Positions 1-5,707 of a stretch of 6,716 nucleotides of DNA are shown in pieces (the stretch's first letter is position 1; the number at the start of each line of letters is the position of its first letter). The position numbers and the translations under genes were made by a program. The notes under the pieces are model-generated. The model made no database searches and had not been told where the DNA came from. It saw nothing but the letters and a program-made list of their open reading frames with translations. The DNA is from Candidatus Melainabacteria bacterium (GTDB lineage: Bacteria; Cyanobacteriota; Vampirovibrionia; Obscuribacterales; Obscuribacteraceae): NCBI GenBank assembly GCA_016209785.1, contig JACQVM010000044.1, positions 1 to 6,716 of the forward strand, written 5' to 3'.

Positions 1-12
1 ATGCAAATAGTG

Positions 13-639
13 TTAATGACGACGATGCTTGTGTTTTTTCGTTGATGTAGAAGTTTTGGAGGCCGACTTCTTAGCTTCTGTTGTTAATCCAGAGATGTCA
101 ACAACTTGAGGCCAGCCACCTGTTTGCTCATTTAGTTTGCAGGTGACCCTCATAGAAAATGTCTTTGGTTGTTCTAGCTTTCCTTTTGCTTGTGTGGTGA
201 CCGTGCCAGTAACCTGGAATGGAACAACATCCATTTCTACCGGACCTAAGGCCTTTGTAGAGACAACGGTGACTTGGTTTGTTGTGTGATTCTCCTCAGC
301 TTCAGTCACTATTTTTACAATCCCGAGCTCAGTTTTGGGTAGATTGCCTTCGTTCTGTAATTTTTGAATTACTGGCTCGGTAAGCTCTTCGCGAAATAGA
401 TGGGTAATTGACTCTCGAATTGTTACTGGATTGCGATCAAAGATGTGCGTGGCTACCTGGGTCACAAACTTTTCAAAAACCTTGAGCCGTTCCTTTTTCT
501 TTTGTTCTGGGCTCGAGCAAGCATTTAAGCCAATCATGGCCAACAGGGTCAGGATAAGGAAAGACAGTGCGATTCGATATCCTGAACGGCAATTCTGTAA
601 GCTTTGGAAAGTGCTTATTCTAAAGATTTGGCTGCCCAT
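13..639 (-). CDS. Putative lipoprotein of unknown function, 208 aa
   Basis: Residues 21-40 form a hydrophobic signal segment ending in a lipobox-like Leu-Asn-Ala-Cys, with Cys41 as the predicted lipidated residue. Asn at -2 is not the usual lipobox residue. Ser42 follows the cysteine rather than Asp, which in Gram-negative bacteria favours outer-membrane retention (family knowledge). Residues 45-100 are charged and probably helical. Residues 105-185 alternate polar and hydrophobic residues in a beta-rich pattern and include a Gly-Gly-Trp. The helix-then-sheet order loosely recalls NTF2-like lipoproteins, but I see no diagnostic motif. The last 19 residues are a Lys/Ser/Thr/His tail. The ATG is preceded on the minus strand by AAAGG with a 5-nt gap, which supports this start despite the long 20-residue n-region. 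It is transcribed divergently from the DUF4013 gene. The gene is well supported; its function is unknown. Confidence 0.85.
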   Translation of the reverse strand: MGSQIFRISTFQSLQNCRSGYRIALSFLILTLLAMIGLNACSSPEQKKKERLKVFEKFVTQVATHIFDRNPVTIRESITHLFREELTEPVIQKLQNEGNLPKTELGIVKIVTEAEENHTTNQVTVVSTKALGPVEMDVVPFQVTGTVTTQAKGKLEQPKTFSMRVTCKLNEQTGGWPQVVDISGLTTEAKKSASKTSTSTKKHKHRRH

Positions 640-1048
640 AATAACCTTTGTATAGTAATGTTGAACTTAATTCAGACCATGAGATCCTTGCACGCCAAAT
701 TGAACCATGAATTGTGGTGCAACTTGTGTAAGCAAGGAAAGCTTTTTTTTCGTTCAGGATCACAAGTTGTGGATTGTCTTATTGCATTGGCCCCTAGTAA
801 GGTACAGTGTCTTTTTCCCTTCAACCAACCTGAGGTCCAACATAGCTAAGCTTTGAAAGCAAACACTAATCTTGCCTTAGTGCTTGGCTACACCCAAGGT
901 GGTTAGAGTTACTTTTGTGCGGCATGGTTAAGACATGGCTCTTGCTCTCCTGATGTTTCCTGGGGAGCTAGCTATGTTGTGATTACAGAAACACTCTAAG
1001 GATGCGAGTAGTACTGCATCCTGGTTGGTGCATAAGGAGTTGGTGACC
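640..1048. other. Divergent intergenic spacer, no convincing gene
   Basis: This spacer separates the minus-strand lipoprotein gene from the plus-strand DUF4013 gene and must hold both promoters. For the lipoprotein, a TACTAT-like -10 lies just upstream of its AAAGG (complement of about 651-656), but no good -35 accompanies it. For the DUF4013 gene no clear -35/-10 pair is visible. A 6-bp inverted repeat, CACTAA/TTAGTG with a 7-nt loop, is at 864-882. An 8-T run is at 743-750 without a convincing stem before it. No tRNA-like cloverleaf or T-loop consensus was seen. Confidence 0.6.
1034..1039 (+). promoter_or_regulatory. Shine-Dalgarno site fixing the DUF4013 gene start
   Basis: AAGGAG sits 9 nt before the ATG at 1049. 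Extending the frame to the TTG at 1025 would place this site inside the coding region and leave that TTG with no ribosome binding site. The ATG at 1049 is therefore preferred. Confidence 0.8.
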
Positions 1049-1777
1049 ATGGGTCTCAACGTCGGTCGTGCCTTTGCGATGATTGTCGGTGACAAGAAGT
1101 GGTTTGAAAAGATTCTTATTGGCGTGGTGATTTGGGTTGTTGCCTCGCTGGTTCAGCAGATTCCAACCGTCGGCAATGTGGCCAATCTTTTGGTGCTCGC
1201 GCTTACTGCCGGTTACGGTCTGCGTGTGATGAGGCAGGAAACAACAGCAACTGGCGAATCTCTGCCAAAAAGCTTGCCAGAGTGGGATAATTGGGCGGAA
1301 CTTTTCAAGGATGGCGTTCTTCTTACCTTTCTGCAGATGCTCTACGGGCTGGCCTTTGGTGCCGTAGCTCTTGTGGCAACGCTTATGATGGGTGTTACCG
1401 TTGAGTTAACACAAGTACTGTCATCTCCTCAAACAACAAACATACCTGCTGAGGTGGCTCTTGTGTGGTTGGTGCTCATTGTTTTGGGCATTGTAGGTGC
1501 GGTTGTCTATATTCCACTTATGACAGCGCACTTTGCTCATGAGAGACGATTCTTGGCTGGCTTTGAGGTTGGCACTATCTTTCGCAGGCTCTTCAGCAGC
1601 ATCGGTAACGTAATCCTGGTTGTGCTTCTGAGCCTTCTTCTGGCTGCTGCACTTGTTGTCTCGGCAATCATTCCACTGGTTCTGCCGTTTACTGCCTTTG
1701 CGGTACAGGTCGTTCTGTCCAACCTCTGGGCTCAGGCTTATCGTCTTGCAGACTTTGAGAAGACTGTTAACGTGTAG
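1049..1777 (+). CDS. DUF4013 domain membrane protein, 242 aa
   Basis: The N-terminal half carries the typical DUF4013 layout: an amphipathic Gly-Arg-Ala-Phe start (residues 6-9), Trp18-Phe-Glu-Lys before the first hydrophobic segment, an Ile-Pro turn at 38-39, and Gly55-Tyr-Gly-Leu-Arg ahead of a polar loop. The hallmark Leu-Pro-Glu-Trp-Asp-Asn-Trp followed by Leu-Phe-Lys-Asp-Gly is at 76-89. Hydrophobic segments at about 21-36, 43-60, 90-117, 137-158 and 186-222 suggest an integral cytoplasmic-membrane protein with four to six crossings. DUF4013 proteins occur in bacteria and archaea and have no established biochemical role. The start follows from AAGGAG 9 nt upstream. The gene stands alone, diverging from the lipoprotein gene and converging on the ABC transporter gene. 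Family assignment is fairly secure from the motif set; function is unknown. Confidence 0.9.
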   Translation: MGLNVGRAFAMIVGDKKWFEKILIGVVIWVVASLVQQIPTVGNVANLLVLALTAGYGLRVMRQETTATGESLPKSLPEWDNWAELFKDGVLLTFLQMLYGLAFGAVALVATLMMGVTVELTQVLSSPQTTNIPAEVALVWLVLIVLGIVGAVVYIPLMTAHFAHERRFLAGFEVGTIFRRLFSSIGNVILVVLLSLLLAAALVVSAIIPLVLPFTAFAVQVVLSNLWAQAYRLADFEKTVNV

Positions 1778-1807
1778 GCACTAAAGTAGTTCTAGGACCA
1801 AACTTCT

Positions 1808-1844
1808 TGTGGTCCGGCCTACCTACTTAGTAGGCCGGACCACA
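1808..1844. terminator. Long GC-rich hairpin, probable terminator of the DUF4013 gene
   Basis: A perfect 15-bp inverted repeat (TGTGGTCCGGCCTAC at 1808-1822 and its complement at 1830-1844) encloses a 7-nt loop, 31 nt after the DUF4013 stop codon. No T run follows on either strand, so it is not a textbook intrinsic terminator; it may act as a 3'-end stabiliser or a Rho-assisted terminator. A further GGACCA at 1795-1800 can pair with TGGTCC at 1810-1815, giving a competing smaller hairpin. Confidence 0.6.
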
Positions 1845-1936
1845 GCTACAAGCACAACAACAAGACCTGCACCAGAATTGACAAAAGTTACTTACTGTAT
1901 CACCCAGTAATCCCACCCCAAAATGATAACTATATA

Positions 1937-1995
1937 GAAGGTGCTCGCCGCTGTTGGTCAGGCTTCATAGCCGGATCAGCAGGGCGAGCACCTTC
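1937..1995. repeat. Long inverted repeat with internal hairpin between convergent genes
   Basis: The arms GAAGGTGCTCGCC (1937-1949) and its exact complement (1983-1995) pair over 13 bp. The 33-nt interior can fold further: GCTG/CAGC (1950-1953 with 1977-1980) and GGCT/AGCC (1961-1964 with 1969-1972) around a TCAT loop. It lies 21 nt past the transporter stop on the minus strand, so termination of that gene is the simplest role. On the minus strand the tail is A/T-rich (TATATAGTTATC) and TTTT comes only after about 14 nt. An extragenic palindromic repeat or structured RNA is an alternative. Only this copy is visible in the window. Confidence 0.55.
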
Positions 1996-2016
1996 CAATT
2001 CAGTCAATCACAGAGC

Positions 2017-3813
2017 TTAACGTGTGATGTTGTCAGGGGTGGGGCGAACCTGCCACTTGCCATCACCCAAGAGCTCAATCACATGACGGTGGTACTTAAG
2101 TAGGCTTTGGCGATGACCAACGCTCACATATGTTGCGCCATTTGCCTGGAGAAGTGAATAGAGGTAATCCTCGTTGGCTTCATCGAGTGAGGATGTAGCT
2201 TCGTCCAAGAAGGCAAATTGCGGCTTAGCCAGCAGCAGGCGCGCGAAGGCAATGCGCTGTCGTTCACCAGGGGAGAGCTTCTGATCCCACATATGAATGG
2301 CATCCAACCCACCAACGCGCTGAGCCAAATCTGGCAGATTAACTGTCTTAAGGATAGTCAGCAGCTCGTCATCAGTAGCCTGGTTGTTGGGGAAAAGCAA
2401 CTGGTCCCTCAATGTCCCAAGGGCCATATATGGGACTTGGGGCAGAAACATCATCATTCCCAGCTCTGGGTGGATGATGGTGCCTGAGCCAGAATCCCAC
2501 AAGCCAGAGAAGGCTCGCAGCAGCGAGCTTTTCCCTGTGCCCGATTGTCCCTGAATAAGCAATCCAGATCCGACTGGTGCTTGAATAGAGAGCTTCTCAA
2601 TGAGAGTGCGGGCATAGTTTGGGGTCATAAGGGTCAAGTCAGCAGCAGCAATTCGTGGTTCGATGGCAGTCTTAATCTTAGGCTTGCCTGGCTGCTCACC
2701 TGGTTCTGGCGCGTTTAGCGCCTCAGAGAAGCTACCCAAGCGGTTAATGTTGGCTGCATACTGTGCTAGTTTCTGGAACTCAGTCACAAAGATTGCCAGG
2801 GCACCTAAGATGATGTTAAACGCCATGGCTGCTTGCTGGAAAGCACCAATCTTAGCCATACCGCCAAAAACAAGAGGAGCAATGATCAGGTATGGAATGA
2901 TGGTGACAAAGTAGTCAAATGCTGTCTGGAGAAAGCCAACGTTTCGGCCCCAGTCAATGAGCCTATAGGCGTTGCTTACCAGCGCACCAAAGCGTCCTTT
3001 TGCAGTAGCAAGCTCACGCTCTTCCCCACGATAGAAGGCAATGGACTCTACATTGTTACGCACGTGTACAAGTGCATAACGATAGTCAGCTTCTAGCTTC
3101 AACTGCATGAAGTTAAGCAAAACGAGCTTCTGCCCAAACAACATGATGAGCAGAGAACCAACAAAAGAGTACCCGATGACAATCCATGTGAGGCTGTGTG
3201 AGATGCTCCACAGTACAGCGCCGAAAGCAACCAGTGTAATGATTGAGTCCAAGATAACAAGAACAATGGACAATGTCTGGCTTACCACGGCATCAATGTC
3301 TTGATGAATTCGTTCGTCAGGGTTGTCAATCTCTTGATTGTTTCCGATGCGGTAATAGTTGCGCCGCTCGAGGTAGCGCCGCATGAAGTCTGAGGTCATC
3401 CAGTTACGCCAAGATAGTGCTAACCTAGCGCGAATCCAGCGGTATAAGACAACAACAAATGTTCCGTACAAGAACACCAAGCCAATACTATAGATGCTCT
3501 TGTAAAAAGCTTGTTTTGCTGCTTCTGCTGCTCCTGGATTTTTGGCAGCAGTGAAGGCCACGAATTCCTGTACATAGTTAAGGATATCGCCCCACGCGTA
3601 GTTCAGCTTCACATTGAGCCAGTTAACTGCGCCTAAACCAGCGAGAAGAAGCAACAGCAATCCAAGCCCTACAAACCGCGTCTGAATTGACAGTGGTGGT
3701 AGAACCTTCGACAGTGGCCATGGCCATGCCACAGACTGCCTGTCTTTAGCGAACCAGTAAGGCTTGCAGAGCGCGTAGACGCGCCGCAAGAGAGAACGCT
3801 TGGGCTGATTCAT
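2017..3813 (-). CDS. BacA/YddA-like ABC transporter, fused permease and ATPase, 598 aa
   Basis: This is a half-transporter with an N-terminal membrane domain of the ABC_membrane_2/SbmA-BacA type and a C-terminal nucleotide-binding domain. Predicted membrane segments lie near residues 45-65, 107-127, 180-203, 208-230, 300-320 and 325-345. The family motif Glu-Ile-Asp-Asn-Pro-Asp-Glu-Arg-Ile is at 161-169. The ATPase motifs are intact: Walker A GQSGTGKS 422-429, Q-loop Gln459, signature LSPGE 513-517, Walker B FAFLDE 533-538 with catalytic Glu538, and switch His567. Relatives such as E. coli YddA and mycobacterial Rv1819c act as homodimers in the cytoplasmic membrane, and Rv1819c takes up cobalamin and bleomycin-like peptides. 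The substrate here cannot be read from sequence. AGGA 8 nt before the ATG supports the start. It is monocistronic in this window, with overlapping inverted repeats in its leader. Class assignment is secure; substrate is unknown. Confidence 0.95.
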   Translation of the reverse strand: MNQPKRSLLRRVYALCKPYWFAKDRQSVAWPWPLSKVLPPLSIQTRFVGLGLLLLLLAGLGAVNWLNVKLNYAWGDILNYVQEFVAFTAAKNPGAAEAAKQAFYKSIYSIGLVFLYGTFVVVLYRWIRARLALSWRNWMTSDFMRRYLERRNYYRIGNNQEIDNPDERIHQDIDAVVSQTLSIVLVILDSIITLVAFGAVLWSISHSLTWIVIGYSFVGSLLIMLFGQKLVLLNFMQLKLEADYRYALVHVRNNVESIAFYRGEERELATAKGRFGALVSNAYRLIDWGRNVGFLQTAFDYFVTIIPYLIIAPLVFGGMAKIGAFQQAAMAFNIILGALAIFVTEFQKLAQYAANINRLGSFSEALNAPEPGEQPGKPKIKTAIEPRIAAADLTLMTPNYARTLIEKLSIQAPVGSGLLIQGQSGTGKSSLLRAFSGLWDSGSGTIIHPELGMMMFLPQVPYMALGTLRDQLLFPNNQATDDELLTILKTVNLPDLAQRVGGLDAIHMWDQKLSPGERQRIAFARLLLAKPQFAFLDEATSSLDEANEDYLYSLLQANGATYVSVGHRQSLLKYHRHVIELLGDGKWQVRPTPDNITR

Positions 3814-3827
3814 TGTTAGTTTCCTGC

Positions 3828-3858
3828 TAACTGAGCCCGGTGTCAGTTATGTCCGGGC
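3828..3858 (-). promoter_or_regulatory. Overlapping alternative hairpins in the ABC transporter leader
   Basis: Reading the minus strand, GCCCGG (3853-3858) can pair with CCGGGC (3835-3840) around a 12-nt loop. Within that loop, TAACTGA (3843-3849) is the exact complement of TCAGTTA (3828-3834), which lies just after the first stem. Forming the 7-bp second stem puts CCGGGC in its loop, so the two folds exclude each other. The second stem ends two bases before the AGGA ribosome binding site (3822-3825). This suggests an RNA switch, or alternatively a DNA operator with 7-bp half-sites. The pairing is seen directly; the regulatory role is inferred. Confidence 0.45.
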
Positions 3859-3884
3859 AGGTGAGGATTTGAAAGGCCGAGGCT

Positions 3885-3912
3885 ATCGTAAGAAGCTCAA
3901 ACACAAAACCAA
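3885..3912 (-). promoter_or_regulatory. Weak candidate promoter for the ABC transporter gene
   Basis: On the minus strand TTGGTT (3907-3912) and TACGAT (3885-3890) are separated by 16 bp, matching the sigma-70 consensus at 3 and 4 of 6 positions. The placement would give a leader of about 65 nt that contains the overlapping hairpins. The match is weak. Confidence 0.25.
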
Positions 3913-4214
3913 CAGAGCAGCACTTGCCCTATGTTTCTTAAACAGTTTGATTGCGACCAGATCTAAGGTGTTCTTGAAAGTTTACTCTCTAGCTAAAAGT
4001 ATGCATATGACATGGTCAACTTAACGCAGTAAGTAGATCTGAGTGTTGGCAAGCATACTTAACTCTTAGTCATTGTTTGATTGTGTTTGAAGTCAAGACC
4101 ATCAAGCATATCTTAGGTATTGAACGTAAGACACCCAACGATACTAAGCTTTGACAAACCCCCTCATTTTTTACTGTGTTTGTTTAGTGTGGGCAGTGAG
4201 CAAAACAATGTTTG

Positions 4215-4235
4215 GCGCAGTTAGCGCAGTTAGCG
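4215..4235. repeat. Short tandem repeat of GCGCAGTTA
   Basis: Two exact 9-bp units are followed by the first three bases of a third. It lies in the long spacer, 17 bp before an operator-like dyad. It could be iterated protein-binding sites or simple slippage. Confidence 0.6.
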
Positions 4236-4251
4236 AAAAACCTGTGCTGGT

Positions 4252-4267
4252 AGTTGTAAGTACAACT
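4252..4267. promoter_or_regulatory. 16-bp operator-like dyad
   Basis: AGTTGTA-AG-TACAACT has perfect 7-bp half-sites with a 2-bp centre. That is too tight for a good RNA hairpin loop but typical of a dimeric repressor site. It is more than 500 bp from the nearest plus-strand gene, so its target is unclear. Confidence 0.3.
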
Positions 4268-4770
4268 GTGCTTACTTCACACCCCAGTAATTGTTTATTT
4301 TGTCGTAATTTAAGCCAATCTTGAAAGATTAGACTGGTTGACGATGTATGGAAATAGTGCGTGAGGCTCTGACTATATCAGAGATTCTCACCATGTAATG
4401 AGCTATATCAAGCACTAGGGATACGTTTTGTTGGCTACCCAATCCCCTTGACGACATTATAAGTGTGCAACTAAGGTGAAACTTATACGCCAGTTCCTGT
4501 AGCCCTTACAAGCATAACCACAGACTTCTAACAGCGACTTACTTAACAACCTCATCACTGGTCTGAAATGATCGAACAGTCTAACGACTTGCCGATCGTG
4601 CTGTCGAGCTTTCTATGGAGAACCATGATCCTGCTGAGGACAAGGAAACATTTGAACATTACGTGCAGATGTGTGCGTGGACATTAGGGAAAGATGTAGA
4701 ACAAGTGACTTGTGGGTGATCGGCACTTTCTGCCTGGGCAGTTTTGTATCGATCAAATACGTATAGATTT

Positions 4771-4777
4771 AAAGGAG
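4771..4777 (+). promoter_or_regulatory. Shine-Dalgarno site fixing the secreted-protein start
   Basis: AAAGGAG lies 6 nt before the ATG at 4784. The frame is open further upstream to about 4712, but this site and the signal peptide directly after the ATG rule out the longer start. Confidence 0.85.
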
Positions 4778-4783
4778 TACGTC

Positions 4784-5194
4784 ATGAGAACTCTCATGAT
4801 TACAGCTCTAGCAGCGCTGCTGCTGGTTGCTATCAACACGCCAGCTAACGCTGGTGCAAGGTTTGTCTTTGGTGGCTGTGGTGGTGGCTTTGGCATCCAG
4901 TTTGGTCATGGTGGCGGGCTGTACATCAATCCAGGCTTTGGTGGGGGCTTCTATGGCGGTGGCTATCACCATCAGCACTATCCAGGCTGTGGTTGCCACC
5001 ACAACAGGGGATATCAGTACAACAATCCCTGGAGATACCAGTATCAGAGCCATCAGCATCACCCTGGGTGTGGTCACTGGCAGCGTCCTTATCAGTACAA
5101 TCCAGGATGGGGACAGGGCTATAACTGGGGACGAGGGTACAACTACCCCCGCTATCCAAGAAACTACTACCGGCGTAACCGTGGGTGTTGGTGA
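4784..5194 (+). CDS. Secreted Gly/Tyr/His/Cys-rich protein, 136 aa
   Basis: The protein opens with a clear Sec signal peptide: Met-Arg, a hydrophobic core to about residue 17, and a likely signal peptidase I site after Ala-Asn-Ala at 21-23. The mature 113 residues are low-complexity. Residues 30-60 are Gly/Phe-rich. Two similar His-Cys units follow at 63-80 and 90-106, each with His-Gln-His-x-Pro-Gly-Cys-Gly and ending Tyr-Gln-Tyr-Asn. The tail (107-136) is rich in Gly, Tyr, Arg and Trp. Cysteines are at 32, 69, 71, 96 and 135, an odd number. The His-Cys clusters could bind metal and the Tyr/Gly content could suit a surface or matrix protein, but both are inference and I recognise no named family. 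AAAGGAG supports the start. It is the first gene of a plus-strand set running to the terminator near 6250. Confidence 0.85.
   Translation: MRTLMITALAALLLVAINTPANAGARFVFGGCGGGFGIQFGHGGGLYINPGFGGGFYGGGYHHQHYPGCGCHHNRGYQYNNPWRYQYQSHQHHPGCGHWQRPYQYNPGWGQGYNWGRGYNYPRYPRNYYRRNRGCW
4970..5101 (+). repeat. Imperfect tandem duplication inside the secreted-protein gene
   Basis: An 18-codon unit (4970-5023) and a 17-codon unit (5051-5101) both encode His-Gln-His-x-Pro-Gly-Cys-Gly near the start and Tyr-Gln-Tyr-Asn at the end. They are 81 bp apart at the start and 78 bp at the end, consistent with duplication followed by loss of one codon. Bases have diverged at several third positions, so it is not a recent copy. 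Confidence 0.7.
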
Positions 5195-5200
5195 GGCAAC

Positions 5201-5278
5201 ATGAAAGAGCTTGTTGACAGTTCTAGCAATGGCAAACGGTGGAATGAGCTTCGGTCGTGCGACACAAGAGCCTATTGA
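5201..5278 (+). CDS. Possible 25-residue peptide within the operon
   Basis: An ATG frame of 25 codons begins 6 nt after the stop of the secreted-protein gene and ends 17 nt before the next start. GAGG at 5193-5196 overlaps the upstream stop codon and lies 4 nt before this ATG, an arrangement that fits translational coupling. The product is hydrophilic, with Lys, Asp, Ser, Arg and one Cys, and has no signal peptide or membrane segment. It could instead be untranslated spacer. I do not recognise it. Confidence 0.3.
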   Translation: MKELVDSSSNGKRWNELRSCDTRAY

Positions 5279-5295
5279 CTGAGAAAGGTGACAGC

Positions 5296-5685
5296 ATGAC
5301 AGCACTTATCGTCATTATGGCCGTTACTTGTACTGTATTTGGCTGTTATCAGGTACTGCGCCAACTGAGATGCATTGCCAAAACAGAATATGGTCTTGTT
5401 GGCACAATGTTGGGCGCGATCATAATGGTAGTGGTGTCAATCAGTGAGTTTCTGGCAAGCATTAAGGAGCCTTCAGACGAGCCAATGGTAGCGGCAGATG
5501 CGTTGCACGACAGTCCAGAGAACAATGTTGCAGCGAAAGTAGACATGCTCCAGCCAGAGCCTCTTCAAATGGCAACCAACCAGCAGATACGACTGGTGGT
5601 TTTCAACAAACACCTCGGCAAGCACAAAAGCACAGTCCGCCTGCGTCTTGTTACTGGCACTGCCAGACACACCCTGGACACCTAA
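5296..5685 (+). CDS. Small two-helix membrane protein of unknown function, 129 aa
   Basis: Two hydrophobic segments are visible: residues 3-21, and 33-53 with a Met-Leu-Gly-Ala core. A short basic loop with Arg22, Arg25 and Lys29 lies between them, suggesting a hairpin with the loop on the cytoplasmic side. An acidic, Pro-containing linker (58-90) follows, then a basic C-terminal stretch (99-124) with several Lys, Arg and His. Cysteines are at 12, 17 and 26, but no lipobox is formed. AAAGGTG at 5284-5290, 5 nt before the ATG, sets the start and rules out the GTG 39 nt upstream. Short gaps on both sides point to co-transcription with the secreted protein and the 177-residue protein. I recognise no family. 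The gene is likely real; a membrane-anchoring or assembly partner role is speculation. Confidence 0.75.
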   Translation: MTALIVIMAVTCTVFGCYQVLRQLRCIAKTEYGLVGTMLGAIIMVVVSISEFLASIKEPSDEPMVAADALHDSPENNVAAKVDMLQPEPLQMATNQQIRLVVFNKHLGKHKSTVRLRLVTGTARHTLDT

Positions 5686-5695
5686 TTTACAATGC

Positions 5696-5702
5696 AAGGA
5701 GG
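5696..5702 (+). promoter_or_regulatory. Strong Shine-Dalgarno site selecting a GTG start
   Basis: AAGGAGG, a full anti-16S match, is 5 nt before the GTG at 5708. The alternative TTG at 5648 would overlap the upstream gene and lacks a comparable site. Confidence 0.85.
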
Positions 5703-5707
5703 CAACA

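Larger units (their letters stand above)
3913..4783. other. Long intergenic region with no convincing gene
   Basis: About 0.87 kb separates the divergent ABC transporter gene from the secreted-protein gene. No open frame here has length, ribosome binding site and protein-like composition together. The visible structures are an 8-bp inverted repeat AAGTATGC/GCATACTT (3997-4004 and 4053-4060), a 9-bp tandem repeat (4215-4235), a 16-bp dyad (4252-4267), and a small hairpin CTCTGA/TCAGAG with a 5-nt loop (4367-4383). TTGACA at 4151-4156 lacks a good -10 partner. A 34-codon frame at 4615-4719 has protein-like content but no ribosome binding site. No tRNA or rRNA signature was recognised. An unlisted small RNA or a decayed gene remains possible. 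Confidence 0.55.

Noticed and set aside
743..750. Run of eight T as an intrinsic terminator
   Set aside because: Only a 4-bp stem can form before it and no plus-strand gene lies upstream.
604..849. Plus-strand open frame of 81 codons in the spacer
   Set aside because: It overlaps the lipoprotein start on the other strand, and neither its first codon nor the internal ATG at 658 has a ribosome binding site. Composition is not convincing.
3828..3858. H-type pseudoknot formed by both stems at once
   Set aside because: The linker between the first stem and the second strand of the other stem is zero nucleotides, too short to span a 6-bp stem; alternating hairpins fit better.
4151..4156. Perfect TTGACA as a promoter in the long spacer
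   Set aside because: The best -10 candidate (TACTGT) matches only 3 of 6 positions at a 15-bp spacing, and no gene begins nearby.
5214..5219. Perfect TTGACA as a promoter inside the operon
   Set aside because: No acceptable -10 hexamer at 16-18 bp spacing; the sequence there is CGGTGG.
4808..5305. Long minus-strand frame of 165 codons opposite the secreted-protein gene, plus a 125-codon plus-strand frame at 4827-5204
   Set aside because: Both are by-products of the repetitive Gly/Tyr/His codons, which remove stops in other frames. The 4784 frame has the ribosome binding site and signal peptide.
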